Source: Arcobacter sp. CECT 8983
GTDB lineage: Bacteria; Campylobacterota; Campylobacteria; Campylobacterales; Arcobacteraceae
Length of the DNA stretch: 64,000 nt
Direction: 5' to 3'
Assembly (NCBI RefSeq): GCF_004118855.1
Contig: NZ_PDKF01000004.1
Location: 95,594-159,593 of the forward strand
In this document: piece after piece, positions 18,645 to 26,775 of the stretch
How positions within the stretch are numbered: the first letter of the stretch is position 1
How the letters are laid out: each line of letters starts with the position of its first letter
Made by a program: the position numbers and the translations under genes
Notes under the pieces: generated by a model
The model's input: only the letters and a program-made list of their open reading frames with translations
Told to the model about the DNA's origin: nothing
The model's database searches: none

Positions 18645-20135
18645 ATGAAAAAATACAAAATATTACTGGTAGTAAGTGTAGTTGCAATTGGATTAATGAT
18701 TGCTCTTTTAACTTCTATTACTGAGAAGAAAGAAGAACAAGTTAAATTAAATGAGGTTCCTAAAATAGATAGATGGGAAACAAAAAACGAAGAGTTTAAG
18801 AAATATTATCCAAGACAGTTTGATTCTTGGAAACAAACTAAAAACTCTGATGAAATTCATGATATGTTAAAAGATTATCCTGAATTAGTTGTATTATGGG
18901 CAGGTTATGGATTTGCAAAAGATTATAATGCACCAAGAGGACACTTCTATGCAATAGAAGATAATAGAAATACATTAAGAACTGGTGGTCCAGTTGATGA
19001 GAAAACAGGTCCTATGCCAACTGCATGTTGGACATGTAAATCTCCTGATGTTCCTAGAATAATGAATAAAGATGGTGACATGGAATACTTTACTGGTAAA
19101 TGGGCTAAATATGGTTCAGATATCATTAATCCAATTGGTTGTGTAGATTGTCATAATCCAGAAACAATGGAACTTCAAGTAAATAGAAAATATTTAGATG
19201 AGGGATTAAAAGCAGCAGGTGAAAAATCATTAGCCGAAGCTACTCAACAAGATATGAGAACTATGGTTTGTGCTCAATGTCACGTAGAGTATTATTTTGC
19301 AAAAACACCATTAGAAAATGGTAAAAAAGCAGCAGTTGTAACTTTACCATGGGCTGAGGGTACACTTGTAGAAGAGATGGAAAAATATTATGACAATATG
19401 GAGTTTAAAGATTGGACACATAAAATTTCTAAAACACCTATGTTAAAAGCACAACACCCAGGTTGGGAAATGTGGAAAACTGGTGCACATGGAAGAAACA
19501 ATGTATCTTGTGCAGATTGTCATATGCCATATGTTCAAGAAGGTGGTATTAAATATACAAGTCATAATATCGGAAATCCATTAGAAAATATGGATAAATC
19601 TTGTATGAATTGTCATAGAGTAAGTGAAAAATCATTACTTGCTAATATTAATGCTAAAAGAGAAAGAAAAAATGAGCTTCATAAAAAAGCTATGAAAGCT
19701 ATTGCAGCTGCTCACTTAGAAGCAGGGAAAGCTTGGGAATTAGGTGCTACTAAAGAAGAAATGGCTCCTATCTTAAAAGATATTAGACATGCTCAATGGA
19801 GATGGGATTATGCTGTAGCTTCTCATCCAGCATTCTTCCACGCACCAGAAGAGACTTTAAGAGTTCTTGGTACTGCATTAGGAAAAGCTGGTGATGCAAG
19901 AATCAAATTAGCAAAAGTGTTAGCTAAATATGGTGCAGCTGATTATAAAGCTCCTGAGATTAAAGATAAAAAACAAGCTCAAGAGATTATTGGATTACCT
20001 TTTGAAAAATTAATTGATGAAAAAATGAAATTTAGAAATGGGTTAATGCAAGAATGGAAAAAAGAAGCAGAGAAAAAAGGTATTTATAATCCTGAATCAA
20101 CTAAAGGTATAGAAGATAAAACTTCTTATAACTAA
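18645..20135 (+). CDS. nrfA: Ammonia-forming cytochrome c nitrite reductase NrfA
   Basis: 496 residues. Five haem sites are visible: the catalytic CWTCK at 128-132 with Lys as axial ligand, then CVDCH, CAQCH, CADCH and CMNCH. NrfA reduces nitrite to ammonium with six electrons in the periplasm and docks on NrfH. An N-terminal hydrophobic segment (about 6-22) is a signal or anchor. I chose the ATG at 18645 because AGAGG lies 9 bases before it; an in-frame TTG at 18636 would leave no space for that site. A hairpin follows the gene. Confidence 0.97.
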   Translation: MKKYKILLVVSVVAIGLMIALLTSITEKKEEQVKLNEVPKIDRWETKNEEFKKYYPRQFDSWKQTKNSDEIHDMLKDYPELVVLWAGYGFAKDYNAPRGHFYAIEDNRNTLRTGGPVDEKTGPMPTACWTCKSPDVPRIMNKDGDMEYFTGKWAKYGSDIINPIGCVDCHNPETMELQVNRKYLDEGLKAAGEKSLAEATQQDMRTMVCAQCHVEYYFAKTPLENGKKAAVVTLPWAEGTLVEEMEKYYDNMEFKDWTHKISKTPMLKAQHPGWEMWKTGAHGRNNVSCADCHMPYVQEGGIKYTSHNIGNPLENMDKSCMNCHRVSEKSLLANINAKRERKNELHKKAMKAIAAAHLEAGKAWELGATKEEMAPILKDIRHAQWRWDYAVASHPAFFHAPEETLRVLGTALGKAGDARIKLAKVLAKYGAADYKAPEIKDKKQAQEIIGLPFEKLIDEKMKFRNGLMQEWKKEAEKKGIYNPESTKGIEDKTSYN

Positions 20136-20141
20136 AATATA

Positions 20142-20171
20142 AAATAAAGAGAACTTCTGTTCTCTTTATTT
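20142..20171. terminator. Bidirectional terminator hairpin after nrfA
   Basis: A 13-base perfect stem (AAATAAAGAGAAC with GTTCTCTTTATTT) closes a 4-base loop. The plus-strand tail is short (TTTATTTC); read on the minus strand the tail is richer in T (TTTATTTTATATTTT), so it may also end a minus-strand transcript coming from the nrfI leader. It may partially uncouple nrfI from nrfHA. Confidence 0.65.
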
Positions 20172-20207
20172 CTATTGGTACTTGTAAGTAACATCAATGA
20201 CTTTCAT
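20172..20207 (-). CDS. Candidate 11-codon peptide gene (minus strand), between nrfA and nrfI
   Basis: Reading the minus strand, AAGGAG at 20221-20216 precedes an ATG at 20207-20205 by 8 bases, an ideal spacing. The frame encodes MKVIDVTYKYQ and stops at 20172, right at the foot of the hairpin 20142-20171, whose T-tract is better in this direction. An in-frame ATG at 20225 would give 17 residues but overlaps the ribosome site. The unit lies inside a 15-base inverted repeat. Very short frames occur by chance, so this is only a candidate. Confidence 0.3.
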   Translation of the reverse strand: MKVIDVTYKYQ

Positions 20208-20249
20208 TGCAAAATCTCCTTTCATAAATAAATCTTGATGTTACTTACA
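20183..20249. repeat. Long inverted repeat in the nrfA-nrfI spacer
   Basis: Arms 20183-20197 and 20235-20249 are perfectly complementary over 15 bases (core GTAAGTAACATCAA), with a 37-base loop. In a plus-strand transcript the structure would sit 32 bases upstream of the nrfI start. In a minus-strand transcript the loop would display an AAGGAG and an ATG. Possible roles are a leader control element for nrfI, a processing site, or part of a small antisense RNA. Confidence 0.6.
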
Positions 20250-20281
20250 TGTGCTAATACAAAAAAACAAGGCAGTTTATT

Positions 20282-23200
20282 ATGTTAAAAAAACTTAAAT
20301 CTATATTTTCAATGCCAATTGTTGTTGTACTTTTACTATTTTTTGGACTTTCTTGTGCACTTGCCACATTTATTGAAAATGATTTTGGACCAATGGGAGC
20401 AAGATCTTTTATTTATGGTCAAACATGGTTTGAACTTTTAATGCTTTTATTAACAATTGCAGTAATAGTAAATATTTTTGTTTTTAAAATGTATAAAAAA
20501 GATAAATTCTTTTTATTTATGATTCATATTTCATTAGTATTTATTTTTGTTGGTTCTGCAATGACAAGATATATGGGCTATGAAGCAAATATTACTATAT
20601 ACGAAGGACGAATGGAAAACAAAATGTACTCTAGTGATGAGTATATAAAAGTCTATAAAAATGATAAATTAGTGTATGATAAAAAAGTTTTAATGACAAA
20701 ACTAGCTCAAGATAACTTTTCATATAGTACAAATATAAAAGATAAAGATATAGAAATAAAACTAAATAGTTTTATTGATAATGCCGTTGAAAGAATTGTT
20801 CCAAGCGAAAATGGAAAACCTATGATTAATATTATTGTAAAAGGTTTTAAAGAAGCTAAAAGCATTGATTTAAGTGATAAGCAGACAAAAAAAACTACAA
20901 AGTTTTTAGACTTCTCTTTAAATAGTGATAAAAAGAGCAATAAAGCCTATGTTAATTTTGAAACAAATGGAAATAAGATTTTATATAATTCAAATCTTGA
21001 AACAACTCTTTTTACAAAAGATTACTCTTCAACTAAAACAATAAAAGCAAATCAAAAAGAGCAGTTACTAACTGATGTTATTTATAAAGTAGGGCAAACC
21101 CAATTTATAATAAATGAAGCTTCATTAAAAGGCGAAGTAAAAACTGTACATGGAAGTGAAGAAATTCCTGAAAACAAAAGATTATCTGCGGTTATTTTAG
21201 ACTTGTTTATTGATGGTAAAAAACAAGAAATTTCACTATTTGGGAAAAATGGATTTACTGGCTTTAAAAGAAATATTGATATTGAAGGAGAAAACTTAAC
21301 TTTACAATGGGGTACAAAGCAGATGAAACTTCCTTTTTCTATTTTATTAAATGACTTTAGACTTCATAGATATCCAGGTTCTAATGCTCCTTCTGCTTAT
21401 GAGAGTGATATTAAAATTTATGACACAGAAAATAAAAATACATTAGAGTACACAATTTATATGAATAATACTTTAGATTACAATGGATATAGACTATTTC
21501 AGTCATCTTACACAGAAAATGAAGATGGAACAATACTTTTAGTAAATAAAGACCCAGGTAAAGTTCCTACTTATATAGGGTATTTTTTACTGTTTACAGG
21601 ACTTATATTAAGTCTTTTTGTAAAAAAAGGAAGACTAAAAAAACTTAGTTCAAAAAAATATGATGTAGAGAGTATAAAGAAAATATATTATGCGAAAAAA
21701 GCAGTTATTAGTTTTATTCTTGTTGCTTTTAGTATGTTCTTTATTCAAACAAATAGTTTTGCAAATACTGTTTTAGAGAATAATCCTAAAGTTTTAAATA
21801 TAGATAAAGCTCATGCAACAAAGTTTGGTTCTCTTTTAGTTCAAGATTATCAAGGAAGAATCAAACCTGTAAACTCTTTAGCAATAGAAATAATAAATAA
21901 AATCACAAGAAAAAGTAGTGTTTATGGTTTAGATGCAAATCAATTTTTCTTAAGTATGATGTTATATCCAAAAGTATGGCAAGAAGTAGATTTTATAAAA
22001 GTAAAAAGTGAGAGATTAAAATCAATAGTTGATGTAGAAAAAAGTGCAAAGACTATCTCTTTTAATGATATTTATACAAAAGAGGGCTTTTATAAACTAG
22101 AAGGTCATTTAGAAATAGCTAATAAAAAGAAAAGCTCTTTAAGAGATGAGTTTGATAAAGATTTAATAAAAGTAGATGAGAGATTAAATATTGCATACAC
22201 TCTTTTTACAGGTGATTTTTTAAGAGTATTTCCTAAAAAAGGTGATGCAAATAATAAGTGGCTAAATACAAATGAAGCAGTAAACTTACTTATTTCAAAA
22301 GATTCAGAAGCTATAAAGAATTTAATGCAAGACTATTATTTAAAACTTGATTTGGCAACTAAAAATAAAACTTCTTGGGCTGAGGTTGATGCTTCTTTAG
22401 AAAATATTATAAACTACCAAAAACAAAATGCAAATACAAATGTTATTCCAAGTGATTTAAAAATCAAAGCAGAACTAATTTTTAATAAATACAATATTTT
22501 TGAAAACCTAACTCCTATTTATTTAATTCTTGGATTCTTTTTATTAGTTTTAATTTTTGTGAATATATTTAAAAGTGAAGTAAAACTAGAAAAGATTTCT
22601 AAAGTAGTTTTATCTTTACTTGTGATAGCTTTTATTTTTCATACTCTTGCCCTTGCTTTAAGATGGTATGTTGCAGGACATGCCCCTTGGTCAAATGGTT
22701 ATGAATCAATGATTTATATATCATGGGCGATAGTTTTAGCAGGAATTTTTTTCTCAAAGCAATCAGTTCTTGCTTTATCAACAACTACAATCTTAAGTGG
22801 AATAACTCTTTTTGTAGCTCACCTTTCATGGATGGAGCCACAAATTACAACTTTAGTTCCAGTATTAAAATCATATTGGTTAACTATTCATGTAAGTGTT
22901 ATTACAGCTAGCTATGGCTTTCTAGGTCTTTCATGTTTACTTGGATTTTTATGTTTAATTATTTTTGCTTTAGCAAATCCTAAAAAAGAGGATGATAAGT
23001 TTTTTAATATCTTAGTTAGTATAAAAGAGTCAAATAGAATAAATGAAATGTCTATTTTAATAGGACTTGTTTTACTTGTTATTGGAAATTTCCTTGGTGG
23101 TATTTGGGCAAATGAGTCATGGGGAAGATATTGGGGCTGGGATCCAAAAGAGACTTGGACTTTAGTATCTATTATTATTTATGCAATCATAATTCACTTA

Positions 23201-23422
23201 AAATATATAAAAGATATTTTATCTGATTTTGTATTTGCAGTATTAACTACAATCTCTTATGCTTCAATTATTATGACATATTTTGGAGTGAACTATTATC
23301 TTGCAGGAAAACACTCTTATGCAGCAGGTGATCCTGTGCCTATTCCTACTTTTGTACCAGTTACAGTACTTGTAATTTTAGTACTTGTAGTTCTTGCATA
23401 TAGAAATAGAAAAGTTATCTAG
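20282..23422 (+). CDS. nrfI: Fused cytochrome c haem lyase CcsBA, NrfI type
   Basis: 1046 residues, a fusion of ResB/CcsB (about 1-450, four membrane segments and a large periplasmic loop) and CcsA/ResC (about 715-1046). The haem-handling WWD motif is at 947-959 (WGRYWGWDPKETW), and a conserved His environment is seen at AGHAPWSNGYESM. System II synthases move haem out and attach it to apocytochromes. In Wolinella, the NrfI paralogue serves the CxxCK site of NrfA; placement directly after nrfHA with its CWTCK site supports the same role here. A generic CcsBA serving all cytochromes cannot be excluded. Confidence 0.85.
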   Translation: MLKKLKSIFSMPIVVVLLLFFGLSCALATFIENDFGPMGARSFIYGQTWFELLMLLLTIAVIVNIFVFKMYKKDKFFLFMIHISLVFIFVGSAMTRYMGYEANITIYEGRMENKMYSSDEYIKVYKNDKLVYDKKVLMTKLAQDNFSYSTNIKDKDIEIKLNSFIDNAVERIVPSENGKPMINIIVKGFKEAKSIDLSDKQTKKTTKFLDFSLNSDKKSNKAYVNFETNGNKILYNSNLETTLFTKDYSSTKTIKANQKEQLLTDVIYKVGQTQFIINEASLKGEVKTVHGSEEIPENKRLSAVILDLFIDGKKQEISLFGKNGFTGFKRNIDIEGENLTLQWGTKQMKLPFSILLNDFRLHRYPGSNAPSAYESDIKIYDTENKNTLEYTIYMNNTLDYNGYRLFQSSYTENEDGTILLVNKDPGKVPTYIGYFLLFTGLILSLFVKKGRLKKLSSKKYDVESIKKIYYAKKAVISFILVAFSMFFIQTNSFANTVLENNPKVLNIDKAHATKFGSLLVQDYQGRIKPVNSLAIEIINKITRKSSVYGLDANQFFLSMMLYPKVWQEVDFIKVKSERLKSIVDVEKSAKTISFNDIYTKEGFYKLEGHLEIANKKKSSLRDEFDKDLIKVDERLNIAYTLFTGDFLRVFPKKGDANNKWLNTNEAVNLLISKDSEAIKNLMQDYYLKLDLATKNKTSWAEVDASLENIINYQKQNANTNVIPSDLKIKAELIFNKYNIFENLTPIYLILGFFLLVLIFVNIFKSEVKLEKISKVVLSLLVIAFIFHTLALALRWYVAGHAPWSNGYESMIYISWAIVLAGIFFSKQSVLALSTTTILSGITLFVAHLSWMEPQITTLVPVLKSYWLTIHVSVITASYGFLGLSCLLGFLCLIIFALANPKKEDDKFFNILVSIKESNRINEMSILIGLVLLVIGNFLGGIWANESWGRYWGWDPKETWTLVSIIIYAIIIHLKYIKDILSDFVFAVLTTISYASIIMTYFGVNYYLAGKHSYAAGDPVPIPTFVPVTVLVILVLVVLAYRNRKVI

Positions 23423-23425
23423 TTT

Positions 23426-24034
23426 CTATATGTCTTGAAGGTATTTTATCTCTTTGAAATACTCTTTATAAAATGGTAGTGATACTTCTTCAAAGCTATC
23501 TTTATCTAAAAATAGATTTATATACCATTCAAACTCTATCTCTTTTGATTTTAAAGCATTTATAGAAAGTAAAGTATCATTTATACACCCAAGTTTTGAT
23601 GGTGTTATTAGTTTTGCTTCTGCATTAAAGAATTTTATTAAATCAATAATAAAAAAATCTTTTTCAATAGGAACCATAAGTCCACCAGCACCTTCAATAA
23701 TCAAAATGTCACACTTTGCTTCAAGTTCTTTCTTTTTTGCCAATAAAAAATCTAAATCTATTTTTGTATCATTTTTAGCTACAAATGGAGCAGCAGGAAG
23801 TTTAAATTGATAAGGAACTACATCTTTCATCTCAAAATTAAAAGATGGATTTAATTCTTTTACTAAGTTTAGCATTTTAGAACCATCTAAAGGAGAGCTG
23901 ATTACTCCCGTTTCAATAGGTTTAAAGTATCCTACTTTTAAACCTTTTTTTGAGTAATACCTAATAAATTTTTCGCAAGCAAAAGTTTTACCAACATCGG
24001 TATTTGTAGCTGTAATAAAAATTGTTTTTTTCAT
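23426..24034 (-). CDS. bioD: ATP-dependent dethiobiotin synthetase BioD
   Basis: 202 residues. The N-terminus KTIFITATNTDVGKTFACEK contains the modified P-loop of BioD; YFKPIETGV and IIEGAGGLMVP follow in the family order. It closes the ureido ring of dethiobiotin from diaminopelargonate, CO2 and ATP, the penultimate biotin step. Convergent with nrfI, with only three bases between the stops and no hairpin seen. No other bio gene is adjacent. Confidence 0.93.
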   Translation of the reverse strand: MKKTIFITATNTDVGKTFACEKFIRYYSKKGLKVGYFKPIETGVISSPLDGSKMLNLVKELNPSFNFEMKDVVPYQFKLPAAPFVAKNDTKIDLDFLLAKKKELEAKCDILIIEGAGGLMVPIEKDFFIIDLIKFFNAEAKLITPSKLGCINDTLLSINALKSKEIEFEWYINLFLDKDSFEEVSLPFYKEYFKEIKYLQDI

Positions 24035-24147
24035 AATCTTACTTTATTGTTTGTTTGGAATTCTACCTAAGTAAAATTAAAAACTATATATTGTATATTT
24101 TTTGTCACGTTATATATTTATTTGCAAATTATTTTTATAGGAATTTT

Positions 24148-26379
24148 ATGTCAAAGCTCAAAGAAGTTAACTTTTGGCTTGTTTATATTGTTGTTAGTGT
24201 ATTAATTTTAACAGCTGCAATTTTTATTTTTTATTATGAATGGATTATAAATAAAAACAAATATGCCCAAAACCTAACAAATTTTAATAAAATTAGTGTT
24301 CAAAGTACAATTTCATCTTTTAGAAATAAAGAGTCTACTTTAAAAATATTAGGAGAGAACCTTTTAGAATTAGATACTTTAAATAATCCAGAAAATGGAA
24401 GAAAAATAATAAATGATATGAAAAGAGTAAATAAAGGAGTAGTCGCTTTTGGTTTAGCAAGGTACGATGGACAACTACTTCTTATTTCTACAATTAAAAG
24501 TTTAGAAAATCTACCTAATTTAATGGACAATAAACTAACAGGTAAAAGTTTTGCAAAAGCAAGAGATAGTCAAAAGATGCATTTAGGCAGAACTTATTAT
24601 ATGGAAGAACTAGGTAAATGGGTTATTCCAATTAGAATGGGAATTCAGGATAAAACAGGGAAAACTCCTTTAGTTATGACTGCTGGTATTGATGTTGATT
24701 CTGATAATAGTATTTTAAGTATAAAAGAGTTACCTAATAATTTGAAAGTACAACTTTTAAGAGATGATGGTTTTCTTCAATTTCAAATGCCAATAGATAG
24801 CTCTTTGGAAGATGTCTATTCAAAAGAGTATGATTTCACTAAGTTTAAGCAAGTTAATAAAGTAAAAGAGTTTTCTTCTGAAGTTATTACTGTTAAAGCA
24901 AATGGTAAAAAATGTATGATGTCTGTTATTTACCTAGATGAATATAATTTATATTCCTTAGTTTCTATTCCCTATGATGTGGTTACAAAAGATTTCAATA
25001 AAAAACTTATCATTGCAATGACACTATTATTTATTCTTCTTGGAATTTTATATTTTCTATTTAGCTATAGTATTAAAATTCAAACTCGTACTAGAAATGA
25101 ACTAAAATATATAGCAAACCACGATACCTTAACAGGAGTTTATAATAGATACTCATTAAATCAAGAGATTACAAAAAGAATGCAAGAGGGTAAAAACTTT
25201 TATGTATTTTTCTTAGACCTTGATAACTTTAAATATATAAATGATACTTATGGACATCAAGTTGGTGATAAACTGTTAAAAAATGTTGCTAGGCGTTTAA
25301 AAGCAAGATTATTTAAAAGAGATTTTATATCTAGAAATTCAGCTGATGAGTTTATTGTTTTAATTGATGAAAGAAGTGAAGAGACAGTAAGAACAATTGC
25401 AAAAAAAATCTTAGATATTTTTACAGATAATTTTAAGATTGGAGATATTGAATTATTTACGGGAGTTAGCATTGGTATCTCAAGATATAATAAAAGTAAA
25501 ACAACAACTTCTGAACTTTTAAATCAAGCGGACATGGCATTATATAAAGCAAAAGAAAATAAAAATTCATATGTAATATTTTCAAAATCAATTTATGGAA
25601 ATACAAAAGAGATTGTTCAAATAGAGACACAACTTAGAAAAGCAATAAATGATAATGAATTCTCTTTAGTTTATCAACCTAAAATCAATTCAAAAAATCA
25701 CGAAATAATGGGAGTAGAAGCACTTATAAGATGGAATAATAAAAAGCTTGGTTTTGTATCTCCAGAGAAATTTATAAAAGTAGCTGAAAAAAGTGGAATC
25801 ATAAATGAAATAGGTGAATTTGTAATAAGAAAAGCCCAAGAAGATATATTTGATGTATGGGAAAAAACTTCAAAAGAGTTTACTCTTTCTGTAAATGTTT
25901 CTCCTAGACAATTAGCCTCAATAAAAGAGATGAATAGATTTAAAAAGATTATTTTAAACAGTAGTTTTCCAAATGATAAATTTATGATTGAAATAACTGA
26001 GAATATTTTTGTGGGAGACGTTAAAAGAATCATTCTATTTTTAAATACAATAAAATCATATAATGTAAGTATCTCTTTGGATGATTTTGGTACAGGATAT
26101 TCATCTTTAAGTATTTTAAGTAAACTTCCTATTTCAGAACTAAAAATTGACAAATCTTTTATTCATAATATGTTTTTAAATGATGAAAATATGAAACTTG
26201 TAAAATCAATTGTAAATATTGGAAAAGATATAAATTTAAAAGTTGTAGCAGAAGGTGTTGAAGAACAAAAAGAGTTAGAACTTTTAGAAAGTTTTGGATG
26301 TGACATTTATCAAGGATATTATTTCAGTAAACCTCTTTCAAAAGAAGAACTTATAAACTTTATAAAGTCTAAAATATAA
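24148..26379 (+). CDS. Membrane sensor with degenerate GGDEF and intact EAL: probable c-di-GMP phosphodiesterase
   Basis: 743 residues. Two membrane segments (about 12-32 and 293-315) flank a periplasmic Cache-like sensor. The GGDEF motif is S398-A399-D400-E401-F402 (SADEF) and the RxxD inhibitory site is absent, so cyclase activity is doubtful. The EAL domain is complete: EAL from residue 524, VNVSPRQL, EITEN, DDFGTGYSS, KIDKSF, AEGVEE and QGYYFSKP. Net activity is most likely c-di-GMP hydrolysis, possibly with GTP sensed by the GGDEF remnant. The ATG at 24148 follows ATAGGA; an upstream TTG at 24055 lacks a ribosome site. Confidence 0.85.
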   Translation: MSKLKEVNFWLVYIVVSVLILTAAIFIFYYEWIINKNKYAQNLTNFNKISVQSTISSFRNKESTLKILGENLLELDTLNNPENGRKIINDMKRVNKGVVAFGLARYDGQLLLISTIKSLENLPNLMDNKLTGKSFAKARDSQKMHLGRTYYMEELGKWVIPIRMGIQDKTGKTPLVMTAGIDVDSDNSILSIKELPNNLKVQLLRDDGFLQFQMPIDSSLEDVYSKEYDFTKFKQVNKVKEFSSEVITVKANGKKCMMSVIYLDEYNLYSLVSIPYDVVTKDFNKKLIIAMTLLFILLGILYFLFSYSIKIQTRTRNELKYIANHDTLTGVYNRYSLNQEITKRMQEGKNFYVFFLDLDNFKYINDTYGHQVGDKLLKNVARRLKARLFKRDFISRNSADEFIVLIDERSEETVRTIAKKILDIFTDNFKIGDIELFTGVSIGISRYNKSKTTTSELLNQADMALYKAKENKNSYVIFSKSIYGNTKEIVQIETQLRKAINDNEFSLVYQPKINSKNHEIMGVEALIRWNNKKLGFVSPEKFIKVAEKSGIINEIGEFVIRKAQEDIFDVWEKTSKEFTLSVNVSPRQLASIKEMNRFKKIILNSSFPNDKFMIEITENIFVGDVKRIILFLNTIKSYNVSISLDDFGTGYSSLSILSKLPISELKIDKSFIHNMFLNDENMKLVKSIVNIGKDINLKVVAEGVEEQKELELLESFGCDIYQGYYFSKPLSKEELINFIKSKI

Positions 26380-26437
26380 ATATAGCTTAAAATATTTATT
26401 TGACTATTTCTTTTACTAAGCTAATTGGTTTTTTAGT

Positions 26438-26443
26438 TATAAT
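26438..26443 (+). promoter_or_regulatory. Likely -10 element of clpS-clpA
   Basis: TATAAT within TTTTTTAGTTATAATATT, 30 bases before the clpS start. No clear -35 is seen, as is common in Campylobacterota promoters. Confidence 0.4.
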
Positions 26444-26472
26444 ATTACAGATTAATAAAAAAGGTGACTTAG

Positions 26473-26772
26473 GTGGCAAATGAATTAGAAATAGAATTGG
26501 ATAGTAATTTAGAGGTTTCAGAACCTAAAAAGTACAAAGTAATTTTATTAAATGATGATTATTCAACTATGGATTTTGTTATTGATGTATTAACAAATAT
26601 ATTTAGAAAAAGTGTTGATGAAGCAACTCAAATTATGTTAAATATTCATAATAAAGGTAGGGAAGTTTGTGGAATTTATAGCCATGAAATAGCTGCTACA
26701 AAGGTTGCACAAGTTAAAACACAAGCAAGAGAGAAAGGTTTCCCTCTAAAAGCTATAATGGAAGAAGAATAG
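26473..26772 (+). CDS. clpS: N-end rule adaptor ClpS
   Basis: 99 residues from a GTG start preceded by AAGGTGA. The core YKVILLNDDYSTMDFVIDVL and the later HNKGREVCGIYSHEIA are the ClpS fold, with the NDD acidic pocket that grips N-terminal residues of substrates. ClpS hands destabilised N-degron proteins to ClpA. It lies 3 bases before clpA, the usual arrangement. The Bpt transferase at 36776 completes the pathway. Confidence 0.95.
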   Translation: MANELEIELDSNLEVSEPKKYKVILLNDDYSTMDFVIDVLTNIFRKSVDEATQIMLNIHNKGREVCGIYSHEIAATKVAQVKTQAREKGFPLKAIMEEE

Positions 26773-26775
26773 AAA

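Noticed and set aside
24055..24147. N-terminal extension of the EAL protein from an upstream TTG
   Set aside because: No ribosome site before 24055, while ATAGGA precedes the ATG at 24148, which also gives a normal membrane-anchor N-terminus.
25698..26153. 151-codon open frame on the minus strand
   Set aside because: Opposite the conserved EAL domain; no independent start signals.
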